This document shows positions 32,175 to 42,020 of a DNA stretch of 64,000 nt, in pieces. Source of the DNA: Aradus depressus. Lineage: Eukaryota > Arthropoda > Insecta > Hemiptera > Aradidae. The DNA is taken from NCBI GenBank assembly GCA_963662175.1, contig OY759215.1, positions 52,407,213 to 52,471,212 of the forward strand, read 5' to 3'. How positions within the stretch are numbered: the first letter of the stretch is position 1; the number at the start of each line of letters is the position of its first letter. The notes beneath the pieces were generated by a model. That model was not told where the DNA came from and made no database searches. It saw nothing but the letters and a program-made list of their open reading frames with translations. A program made the position numbers and the translations under genes.

Positions 32175-32600
32175 TATACTACGAATTTGAGAGGGGGGAC
32201 TGAGAGGGAAACCAATCTGTATACAACTGGCTGGTATAAGAAAGTTCTGTTATGGCCACATCGAAAAATTATTTCTTCCCAAAAATGTTCCTTATTAAAT
32301 TTCCAATCCTGTGATTCGCGATATGACCAATATGACCAAAGTTATAATGCCTGAAAAAACTTAAAATAAATGTCCTTAAGAAATATTTTAAAGTAATGTT
32401 TAATTTGTATAGCGTGACAACGAATTATATATTTAAAAAATATATTATTGGTAGTTTTTTATGAAAAATGATAAAATAAAGAAAAAATAAAATAAATGTG
32501 ATAGATGTGAGGCCATTACCAGGACTTTCTTATATCAACCACACTAACAAATTCTAATCACTCTCTCGTCCACTCCAATTTGAGATTAAAAATTCTGTAA
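32175..32600. repeat. Foldback element with DR2 ends
   Basis: The left arm (GAATTTGAGAGG, GGTATAAGAAAGTTCTG, TTATGGCCACATC) and the right arm (GATGTGAGGCCATTACC, GGACTTTCTTATATC, TCCAATTTGAGATT) are inverted copies of the DR2 start, about 85 bp each, around a ~250-bp centre. This is a MITE-like derivative of DR2. Confidence 0.7.
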
Positions 32601-32715
32601 TGGCTACCACACATATATTTTTAAAATATTGTCATGAGAAAGGGGAGGGGGTGGGGTGGTAACCACATGATTTCAATATTGTCAAAAGAAATTAAAATAC
32701 ACAAGAACCCCAAAC

Positions 32716-32718
<3 letters not shown>

Positions 32719-32752
<34 letters not shown>
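32719..32752. repeat. (TA)n microsatellite
   Basis: An uninterrupted TA run of about 34 bp. Confidence 0.95.
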
Positions 32753-32757
<5 letters not shown>

Positions 32758-32944
32758 GATTTAAGGGTGTAGAATTAAGTTTGGAAAATTGCATTATAAG
32801 AGATTGCAGACTTAAAAGGTCATCTCAAAGCATTTAAGAAAATTTAATACCTCACTTTGATGGCATTTTAGAAGGTTCATCTTTTGAACTTCAGGAACTT
32901 TATTTATATCCTTTCTAATGTAATGCACATTTTTAATTTAACTT

Positions 32945-33060
32945 GTAGTTATATTGGGTAGGCTGGTATGTACACCTAGGGACCTACGCATCCAATGTTC
33001 TTCGCTGGTAGCTCTACTGCGGTATTACTACATTTTGCCTGCTACTCTTTCAACGTTCCC
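32945..33060 (-). mobile_element. SINE-C copy
   Basis: Contains GTACACCTAGGGACCTACGC and, further in, a block related to the SINE-A GTAGGCAAAAT...CAGTAGAG segment. Its tail (GGCTGG..., ATATTGGG) parallels 56.3 kb. Confidence 0.5.
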
Positions 33061-33115
33061 TCTGAACGACACGCCCTCTTTAGGTTTTGTAACCTTCAGA
33101 ATAAAAAAAAGTCTT

Positions 33116-33684
33116 CTGTGAATCCTCAGCTATGTACTTCCCCAGCACAAATTAATCTACTTTTTCGCTTTCCCTCCAAAGTCAATTTTTTGTTGATATA
33201 TTCATTACATCGGCAGTTATTAGAGTTTTGAGTCGAGTCCTCCTTCTCTGATCTCCCCTTTCCTTCGACTGATTTCGCGGAACATTAATAGGTTCCATCA
33301 TTATGGGATTTTGAATTTAAATATAAAATTTCATGTCGTTACATTCATTACAACGGCAGTTATTGGAGTTTATGTGTTAAACCTCCTACTGTGTCATTCA
33401 TTCCATTTGGAGTTGACAGATGGACTTTGTCCATTGTCTATGAGTTTAATTTGTTTAATTTATTTTGTACAATTCTTCTTAATTAATAAACTATTATTAT
33501 TATTATTATTATTATTGGGAGTTATCGCGTAAGACACACACACGTACAATTACATAGACAGACATTTTTTTCCATATTTGGAATCAGGATATCGGAAAAA
33601 ATGAAAATAACTTGAGAACTCCGCAAAGAATTGTTTACCGATTACATAACTTCCCCTATACTTTGTAGAGCTGAGGTAGTAAAT
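33116..33684 (-). repeat. DR1, near full length
   Basis: Runs from the end hairpin side (CTATGTACTTCCCCAGCACA) through both internal modules to the start end (CCCCTATACTTTGTAGAGCT, GAGGTAGTAAAT). A 113-bp insertion sits at 33406-33518. Confidence 0.88.
33406..33518 (+). mobile_element. Small insertion with (ATT)n tail
   Basis: A 113-bp segment splits CATTCATTC and GGGAGTTATCG of DR1. It ends in AATTAATAAACT and a run of TTA/ATT repeats, which suggests a severely 5'-truncated LINE or SINE with a microsatellite tail. Confidence 0.5.
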
Positions 33685-33765
33685 CTAAGGGCCTAAAATG
33701 TGTTTGAACTCGTGATCTTGAGTTCAGTTAACAAGCACGCTACACCTGAACTACTGGCGCCCTCT
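33685..33765 (-). mobile_element. SINE-A head fragment
   Basis: TGTGTTTGAACTCGTGATCT, GAGTTCAGTTAACAAGCACG and CTACTGGCGCCCTC: tRNA-related region only. Confidence 0.75.
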
Positions 33766-34424
33766 AATTTAACTTAAATCCTGCTGAAGAAGAATCGTGC
33801 AAATGCGGACCAAAAACATAAACCAAAAATAAACGGAGATAATATTTAGTATTAAATAGATAATATCAACTAATAATATTTTTCTGTGGGAAAGCAATTT
33901 TCGTTGCAATAGAAAAAAAAAAAAACGTAAAGTAATAATGGGAACTCAGAGCAGCTGTTGAAGGGAGGTGGTGTCTGTTGGTGGAAGTGCATTTTGCTTC
34001 GAGCAGTGCAGTATTTCAGAGGTTCAGACCCAAGATGGTGTATAATTTGAGGTGCATTAGTTGTCAGTAATAACTGCAGTTATCTTCCCTGTCAACACAC
34101 CATCCCGTCCGACTCCCCCACATAGGTCTCTTCTTTACACGTTGTTCAAGTCGTGTCTAAGCGAACACTTAAATAGTCTTCATGGCCTCTTTGTCTTAAT
34201 TATACGAGCTGGGGAAAAACAAGAAAATGAGTTTTGGAACAATTCATTAAATGCAGGCTGGACTGAACTTCAAATGGCAAGTGCCGCAGTGTTAGGCCAT
34301 AAGCAAGGGCCTTGCTATATATCTGAAAAACGTACCTAGGAATATACAAGGTTCTAATTCTCCATAGGAAGAGCATTTATTCTGAAGAACTACTAGAGGT
34401 ATCATACAAGCTCAAATTTACTTT
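33766..34424. other. No recognised gene
   Basis: A 92-codon frame (34061-34339) has no recognised motif. Confidence 0.4.
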
Positions 34425-35560
34425 CTGAAAAATCTGAGATCGAGTTTTTGATGTGTAAACATCTTAGCTCTCGGTAGGGGCTATGTCAGACCGTCAGAGC
34501 GTAAGTCTCGTTGATGTGCATTTGTAAGTGTGTGTGTCGGTCGGTTGCGCGTGCAGCGCTCACTCACACACAACTACAGACTTCTTTATCTGTGATGTCA
34601 GCTGTTTTTGAGCATTTCTACTTTCATGATTAGATATAACTTTGTATTTTCACGTTATTGACCATATTTACCTTTGTAGTGAATTTAACTAAAATATCAG
34701 TATTACGAACTACAAAATGATCTTTCGGTAAGAAACTTTTAGGTCAAGATGCTTCGATAGCTTAAATAAATAAAATTTATGGTAAAAGAAAATAATATAG
34801 CATGAATATATAATATTTTAATATAGATATTATACATGTTATTAATATATAATAATAATAATTGCTGAAAATATCGATCAATAAAAAATATAATTGTTGT
34901 CATATTGCCACAACAAATAATATAATGTTACACATTTCACGAGATACCGAACAGCTTATTTCATTTTTAATCGACAAATGGATACGAATCGAAGTATTTC
35001 AACAAAAATTCGAAAATTACCATCGAGGCTATATTCTCGCGGTATTTAAAGACACTACAATCACAGTTGTATATATGTTATTTTAGCTATCACAAACCTA
35101 TAATTTCATGTATAAAAGAAATTGAAGAACAATAAATTTGAAAGTTCAGTTCCATATTTTATTCAAAATCAGTGCACGACAGCAAATTTTTGAAATTAAA
35201 GCAGATGTTTACACATCAATACTCGTGAGTATTGCGTCACTCACAGATTTGCTTTTTTCATGAAATTTCACGTTTCAAGGTCCCCTGGACATTTTTTGAC
35301 CATTTTCGTCTGTCTGTATCAATGTGGTTAGAACTTTGTGAGCGTTCTAACTCAGAAACGATTGTAGCAATAATTTGAGTATATTTTGCACTATACCGAT
35401 TATATTTATGACGTAATCAGTAATATCTTAAAATGTGTAGAAATCTGAATAGTTGTAGAAAATCTGAACGGTACGTTTTACATGAAAATCGGTCGTCGAA
35501 AACCGTCAAAAAATGTTACGAAAATAATTTTTTTAGAAGTTTACTCGATTTACGCGAAAA
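34425..35560 (-). repeat. DR2 copy split by a TIR element
   Basis: DR2 terminal wording (AAAATCTGAGATCGAGTTTT) at 34425-34447 resumes at about 35249 (TTTTCATGAAATTTCACGTT, TCAAGGTCCCCTGGACATTT) and continues to about 35560. Confidence 0.7.
34448..35219. mobile_element. DNA element with perfect 17-bp TIRs
   Basis: TTGATGTGTAAACATCT at 34448-34464 is the exact inverse of 35203-35219. The ~770-bp element interrupts DR2. About 30 bp past the right repeat (ACTCGTGAGT palindrome) also appears foreign. One 74-codon frame lies inside (34862-35086) without a recognised domain. No clear target duplication. Confidence 0.6.
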
Positions 35561-36104
35561 CGGTTAGTCCTAACAATTATTGCAACCAATGACCACTATG
35601 TTCGAGTTATCAATAATGGCCATTTCGATGTCTCCACCAATCGAGCTCCCAGTAAATAAATTATTTAAAGTTATAACGGTACATTTTCTGGTTCTCAATA
35701 GTCTACTGTTATACTGAACAGTGAGATCGGATTTGATGGTGGCATATTGTCGGAGTTGACAGCTGAGAGGACAAACAGACAGACATCCACAATAACGTTA
35801 GTTGTGATGATATGAAGAAACGGTGATCGGATGACGGGGAGGGGGAACCGTTAATAAGACAGTAATAGAATCACAGGTAACAGGACCGTGACGGGTGGCA
35901 AGGTGGGTGGTACTCTGTTCACCGGTGACCTGGAATGTAATACTGTGATCACAGCTACTGCAACCATGCTAGAGTAAATTGTAAGGAAAGGTTGATTGAG
36001 GGGGGCTGGAAAAAAATTATGTGTGGAGATGTGGCAACATTGCTCCTTATCACGTATCCTGAACCCAGCCTCACCTGCCTTAGAGATGGGTGAAGGATCA
36101 AAAA
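35561..36104. other. No recognised feature
   Basis: Unrecognised, less AT-rich at 35820-35950. Confidence 0.4.
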
Positions 36105-36669
36105 AGTCTTCGGTCAATCACCGGCTATGTACTTCCTCAGTACGAATCAATCAATTACTCTTTCTCTTCCTCTCCAAAGCCAATCAACCGTTTGGGATAA
36201 CAATATATATTTGATGTGGCTTCTCTGAACCCTCATACTAAATTTTGTGTCAATACATTCATTACATGAACAGTTATTGGGTACTGTCACCATATATATG
36301 ATTGTATTCCTTGTTCCCAGAATCCCCTATATCCCACCAAATATACGTACACTACACTGACACTAAGGGGAAATTAATTATTAATATTATAAAAATATAT
36401 CGAGACATATAACATTATATTTATGGTACAAATAATCTGATGTTATTTAGATCCAGATGGAATAAATAGGCATTATAGAACGAATAGAACAAATGGACCA
36501 AATCGATCCCTTGTCTAGGTTTTAGTTTTACCAAAATATATATTAGAAGGCCGATATAAGTTTTGTAAAATAAAGTTAAAGATGTATATATATATGTAAT
36601 AATAAATTAAATATAGAACAAAACTATTGTAAATACCTTATATATAGAAATATCCATTTTTCCATAATG

Positions 36670-36682
36670 GAAGGTTCTAGAA
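36670..36682 (+). promoter_or_regulatory. Heat-shock-element-like triplet
   Basis: GAAGGTTCTAGAA is an exact GAA-nn-TTC-nn-GAA arrangement, the core of a heat shock element, 27 bp upstream of the TATA box. Function is inferred. Confidence 0.5.
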
Positions 36683-36708
36683 CGACAGTTTAGACTGTTC
36701 TATGGCAT

Positions 36709-36716
36709 TATAAATA
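36709..36716 (+). promoter_or_regulatory. TATA box of LTR-like element
   Basis: TATAAATA is followed about 25-30 bp on by GACTCACACACTCAC, a plausible start region, then T-rich and ATTGTATTATATTT segments. Confidence 0.45.
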
Positions 36717-37038
36717 CCTAGGCAGAGCGACTCACACACTCACTTTCTTGTCTTCAATTTTTTATTGTGGTTCTATTCTATTGTATTATATTTATTAATT
36801 GTATCTAGTTACTTCATTTATATCTGCCGAGCCGTGCCTGGACCCCAATTGTAAGTACAATATATATATTTATCTGTTTCTCTTGTGTCTCTTTTATTAC
36901 AACACCACTACCCCTCTTTAGATATTCACTTCCACTGCATATACCCTCGAGAGAATAATCCTAATTAACTGGTTATAATCGTAATAAACTGGTAGCCGTA
37001 ATAATAATACTGGTAACAGGGTAGTTATCGTAATAAAT

Positions 37039-37056
37039 TGGTAGCAGAGCGTGGTT
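37039..37056 (+). other. Primer-binding-site-like sequence
   Basis: TGGTAGCAGAGCGTGGTT. From memory of initiator tRNA-Met, the complement of its 3' end is TGGTAGCAGAGGATGGTT. That gives 16 of 18 matches with the first 11 contiguous. Confidence 0.5.
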
Positions 37057-37330
37057 ATCGTAATAGTAGGTACTGAGTCGAATCACCTTCCCTTCGACTG
37101 ATTACGCGGAAAAGTAATAGATGCCATCCTTATAGGGTTTTGAATTTAAAGATATAATGTCATGTTGATACATTCATTACATCGGCCGTTATTGGGATTT
37201 TTCAACCCCTCTCTGATCCTCCTAACCCTTTCGCTGAAAAATGATAGATGTTGTCCTCATATGGATTTGAATATAAATACGAAATTTCATGTCAAAACAT
37301 TCATTACAACGACAGTTATTACAGTTTTTG

Positions 37331-37690
37331 TGTTAAGTCTCCCCCCTTTCCGGGACTATTATGCTATCGGTCAAAAATTCGAAGCAGATTTTTCAAAGAA
37401 ATTTCATGTTTTCCGACCTCCTGATTCCAAAAATTAAATAAAAAGCTTTTGTCTCTATGTCTGTGAAAACGATAGAATGAATGTATCCACAATAAATTTT
37501 ATATACGGATTTTTGAGGAAGACGTCAGTTGGTTTTCAACAAAATCGACATACTATGAGGATTCAGAAGTCACTGTGAAAGTCACCTATTGATTTTCAAC
37601 CAAATCGGTCAACTAGTTTCAGAGTGAGAGCGAAAGCACTTGATTAATTCAGTCTGGGAGAGTACATTGCCGGTGATTCAACAATTACTT
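37331..37690 (+). repeat. DR1 copy
   Basis: GACTATTATGCTATCGGTCA, CCGACCTCCTGATTCCAAAA, ACTATGAGGATTCAGAAGTC, GAGTGAGAGCGAAAGC and the end TGCCGGTGATTCAACAATTA. It is back to back with the minus-strand copy to its left. Confidence 0.8.
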
Positions 37691-37703
37691 TTTTTTCGTT
37701 ATA

Positions 37704-38048
37704 GGTTAAGTAAAGTTTTATGACTCATGCCCGGGCTTTAACTACGAGGTCATATCGCCTACTACCAGAGCGCTCTTTCGTCACTCTGGTAGACATGAGC
37801 CCGACTCTACTGTGGTAGTCCTAAATTTTGCCTACCCTAAATTTTTATTCAACTAGGGTAGGGGTCTTTAACGAGTACCTGACATCGTATAGGCTCGGGA
37901 CCATCGCTTAACGTCCCATCCGAAGGACGGCGTGCTTAAGTTTATTTTACTTCCCAGATAAAATAAACTAAGAGCCTCGGTCGGGTTTCGAACCCACACC
38001 TTGAGCTCAGAAGACAAGCACGCAAACCACTGAGCTACTGGCGCCCTC
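37704..38048 (-). mobile_element. SINE-A, full length with target duplication
   Basis: Complete copy flanked by TTTTTCGTTATA (37692-37703 and 38049-38060). The tail is altered (GGTTAAGTAAAGTTTTATG). All domains are present, so this is one of the youngest-looking copies. Confidence 0.95.
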
Positions 38049-38060
38049 TTTTTCGTTATA

Positions 38061-39435
38061 AGTTGGGGTCATACTTTACAAAAGTCACACATTTTGAGGC
38101 GTCTAACACAGACGACTTGACGTGAAAAATAGGATTCTTTTGAACCTTTGGGGGGTATGAAGCCCTAAAAAAGAACAACAAATAGTGACAATACTCAGGC
38201 TAGAAAACCTAAAAAATTACAACAAAAAAATGTTTTAATAGAAAACACAAATAAATAAATAAGTTTTTATTTTATCATCGTTTCGGTTCCTATTAACGAT
38301 AACAAATTGGAGACATTTTTTCGGGGTTAAATTTGAATAGAATCATGGAATAAAAGCATTTTTATAAATTTGTTTTTGTTTTCTGTCGGTCGGAAACCTA
38401 ACATCATTATCTGATCTGTCCGCCCAATCAATGAACAGATCGATATGCTAATAAGAAGGTAGTACGTGTTTGGACTGTCGCCCGCCCGCCTCTCAGATCG
38501 GTAACTTTGAACGTGTTGACATGGGAGGTGAGCCGAGAATTTAGTATCAATATTGGTATAGGAGCATATAAAGCGATTGAATTTTTGGAAAATATGCCGA
38601 GGAAAGGTAATGATCTGCCCAAAAGTTCTGTCGGTTTTTCGAAGTTATTTCAACTGAGCCAATAACAAAAGGACATGGTACATCGACAATTGTTCTTAGG
38701 TTTGGATGGCTTAAGTTATTAACTATAGTCTATAAACTATACAAAATGCCACAAAGCCATATCATAAACAATCATACATTATAGTTCGTAACTAGCAGTA
38801 TTTCCCGGGAGTAACATTGCATTATATTACCTTATCTGAAGTTCATTATATTGATTCTTTATCACGTAGAATCAATAAGGTTTTTACTAATTTTCATCCA
38901 GAATACAAAACTGACATAACTTATGGAATGACATGGAGTTTTGTTGAACAATGGGAATAAACGCAATATACCTGATGACTAAGTATCTAAGACTAAAGCT
39001 TAAATATACGTCAATCAGAAACTCTCCACAGGCTGCTGAAGCAAATTAATTATGATGATATATCATCTTGTGAAAGTGACTTCCGGTTACCTCCCACACT
39101 AGCTATTATACAAACTATAATAATTAAGTATACTATGAGTTATTCATATGATTTAAATTATTAATCATTATAAATAAAATTGTAAGAGAGGGGTCTGTTT
39201 ATTGGGTATTTTTTGAAAACTGGATTTTATCCGATCAGGTCAGAAAAAGATCATAGAAGTGGTTAGATATCAGTAGGGCCTGGATTTATATGCAATAAAA
39301 AACTTTAAATATGGTGCATATTAGGCAAGAAATATGCAAGTACAACAAAATAAATATGCGAAATAAAAATAAAAATTATTGTGTTTCTTAGACTTCTGTG
39401 GGATATTGAATTATATGTTTCAAACCTTACCCTTC
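38061..39435. other. 1.4 kb without recognised content
   Basis: AT-rich DNA with no family match or coding signal that I can support. Confidence 0.4.
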
Positions 39436-40168
39436 ATAATGACTTTCCCTTTGATGATTCCCTATGTTATTGACCTCATCAAGTCCCGCTTCTCTAAATT
39501 ACACTCTAACCTTTCCTTCCTTGTCAATCCTGTCGCTCGACATGTCCTCCCGCTCCTATCCAGATAATCCCCTCCGAAGGCTGAGGTGGTGCTGGACGAG
39601 AGAGACCTGCTAATATAAGATAGGTAATATATCTGGGTGGTGACCAGCTTCTCTCTGATGTACTTTTTATGTATTATTTTACTTTCTATTTATTTTTTAA
39701 TTTATTATATATATTTTTTATTATTTATTTTTATTTCTTATTATATATTAGGGTGGTCCTTAAACATACATTTTTTTTTGTAAGGGTGAATTTCGGTTTT
39801 TTGAGATAAAAAAACAAGATTTTTTTGAAGTCATTTATTGTGCCTCTAGATAAATGAATTTTCAAAAAAACTATATTTTCCATAATGAATTTTCAAAAAA
39901 ACTATATTTTCCATATAGAGGCACAATAAATGACTTCAAAAAAATTTAAAAACATGTTTTTCTTGTTTTTTAATCTCAAAAAACCGAAATTCAGCATTAC
40001 AAAAAAAAATGTATGTTTAAGGACCACCCTAATATATATATATATATCTGTTCATATTTTATTTATTGTTTTGTACATAGTTGATTTATTTTGTTATCAT
40101 TCATTTTGTATTACTATTCTCTTTTCTTACCGACATCACATTTACTTATGATTGTAAATGTTCAAAAT
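39436..40168 (+). mobile_element. LINE-A 3' end, interrupted by a MITE
   Basis: Coding remnant at 39436-39565 (PYVIDLIKSRFSKLHSNLSF, then VNPVARH), followed by the 3' UTR. The UTR is split by the foldback element at 39748-40032 and ends at CATTTACTTATGATTGTAAA near 40168. Some frame damage. Confidence 0.82.
39748..40032. mobile_element. Foldback MITE
   Basis: A 285-bp element whose ends TTAGGGTGGTCCTTAAACAT and its inverse are flanked by TA. The arms extend inward almost to the centre with mismatches. The centre holds a direct duplication of ATGAATTTTCAAAAAAACTA. TA target sites and short size suggest a Tc1/mariner-type derivative. Confidence 0.75.
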
Positions 40169-40761
40169 ACAGAATTTGAAAGTCAATAATAGCCAAAGCA
40201 GTGAAAACTACGAAGGAAAAATAAAATAAAATGTTATATTCGAATTGCCATCGTCTTACGGAGGCCTTCCACGTGAGGTAGATTTCTCCCCTCTTCACCG
40301 TCCTTTTTTATCCAGTTTTTTTTTCAACTTGCACACAATAGAGATAGGAGGAACGTGGGGTACGGCGGCTGAGTGTGGGAGCGAGGACTGAAATTGTGAG
40401 TGAGTTACCAAGTGGACGACTGGGTTCATTGGGTGGGGTCAAGGCTAGAGGGCTAGATCGGGCCACTCATCCACCTGTATACCTGAACCTTGGTCTCCTC
40501 TCAGCTTGAACACCAGGGGACCTAACCATCCTAACAGCTTTTAGTCCTTCGTCTGATGCGCTGACCTTCCTTCCACCCTGCCGTACATTTTACATTACGT
40601 AACATTCCCTGGGCCCTATAATTATTCTAAACGGTTTACAAATAGTAATTTGATTCTAATGAGGCCTAAGATCGTCTGTCCCGTCGCAGACTATGACTGA
40701 CGTTGAGTTGATCAGCGGAAGTGGCTGTTATCTGTGACTGAATCTGAAAACGGCTGAACTC
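40169..40761. other. No recognised feature
   Basis: Less AT-rich at 40310-40560; no supported family or gene. Confidence 0.4.
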
Positions 40762-40846
40762 ACGTACCTGTGCACATCGACTGGAGGGTCATATTATTGG
40801 TGACAGTAAAGGGGAATATTTTAGATTTCGATGTGCACAGGTACGT
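40762..40846. repeat. Perfect 19-bp inverted repeat
   Basis: ACGTACCTGTGCACATCGA (40762-40780) and its exact inverse (40828-40846) are separated by 47 bp. They may be short termini of a tiny element. Confidence 0.9.
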
Positions 40847-40866
40847 TTAAATATACATAGAATTTA

Positions 40867-40869
<3 letters not shown>

Positions 40870-40940
<71 letters not shown>
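40870..40940. repeat. (TA)n microsatellite
   Basis: About 70 bp of uninterrupted TA; copy number may vary. Confidence 0.95.
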
Positions 40941-40945
<5 letters not shown>

Positions 40946-41263
40946 CTGAATCTTGCCAATAGATATATTTATATAATTTACAGTATAATAATGTTAATTA
41001 AGTTGTAACTGGAACCAGTTATTTTTGATTTGTTAATGTTATATTATTCGCCTGTTCATTGTTAATGCTTTATACCTAGATCTTAGAAGGGGTCACACAT
41101 TTGAAATATGGGGACCGCCTTGTCATAAAATATCTCACAGCTTGACAATTTAGCTTAGTTAGGAATGTCTGACGTCATGGGGAACACCAGTAGGGAGGGT
41201 AATGGGTTCCTCGAGAGGCTGACATTCTGAAAATTAACTTAGTCTTATCTCTTATGCTTTTGG

Positions 41264-41300
41264 CTGAGGATGGTAGAAATACCGAAAGTACTCCCATGTA
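41264..41300 (+). ncRNA. Hammerhead-like core, Penelope-type tail
   Basis: CTGAGGA (41264-41270), hairpin GGT-AGAAAT-ACC, GAAA (41284-41287), then GTACTCCCATGTA. Same layout as the pair at 20.9 kb. Stem I and a cleavage triplet were not confirmed. Confidence 0.45.
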
Positions 41301-42020
41301 TATATAGTTAGTTTTTTTATGAATAAAAAGTAATTATTTTTATTATAATCTAATATAGGTATATATATATATTATATATATATCAAGGTGTTTAAAAAAA
41401 CAAAACAAGAAAACATATAAAACAGCTGTAAAATAGTGTTGAGTGGAATGGAGTCGTGAGCTAGCTCTGGAAGAGTGCACGTAAAGTAAAGATGTTAGTT
41501 TGTGAGGTTGAACAATTACCAGAAAGTTGAAATATCGAAGTCTAAATTGAGTTAAGAAACTTCTAAAAGGTACATTTAATCAAACACTTTTTTTATATGC
41601 CCGAACAAAAGATAAAAAAGAAATAGTTTTTAGGTATTTAATTTAATGATTTTGTTCCTTTTTAAATTTCTTGTTTTGTTTAATGTTTAGTTTTACAATC
41701 AAAATGTGTAAATAAAGCAAATAACCCTAATATTTGTCCTCTTCAAATTCTATTCTATTCATCTTCCCTGTTGGCCCAGTAATAGTATCATTTGAAAAAC
41801 CTTTGGATTAGAAATTAATATTATTTAAAATTATTTAAAAATTGGTATCTCTTTGTGAATCCAAGTGTAAAGTTTGTTTAATTGAATTTTTTGTTGTATA
41901 CGTGTACTTTCTTAAAAATTGCACGTCTTTAATTATGGATAATATTTTTTAGGGCAATTTTCGGCAAACTACTGTAGAAATCAAAATTTAAATAAACAAC
42001 TAAGTTATTACAACAATATA
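41301..42020. other. No recognised feature
   Basis: AT-rich lead-in to the satellite. Confidence 0.4.

Larger units (their letters stand above)
36285..37068 (+). mobile_element. LTR-like retroelement piece
   Basis: A 784-bp insertion into DR1 flanked by GGTAC (36280-36284, 37069-37073), a 5-bp duplication typical of LTR elements. It starts TGTCACC. It contains a TATA box, a heat-shock-type motif and, near its right end, a sequence resembling an initiator-tRNA-Met primer site. Four decaying tandem units beginning TGG(T)TA... surround that site. The likely LTR is 36285 to about 36903 (ending ACAACA); the rest would be leader. No gag or pol is present. Confidence 0.5.
36105..37330 (-). repeat. 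DR1 copy split by LTR-like element
   Basis: DR1 runs 36105-36284 (CAATCACCGGCTATGTACTT to ACAGTTATTGGGTAC) and continues at 37069 (GAGTCGAATCACCTTCCCTT) through a second module to 37330. Confidence 0.8.

Noticed and set aside
34862..35086. 74-codon frame as the transposase of the TIR element
   Set aside because: Too short and without any transposase motif. Kept only as an observation.
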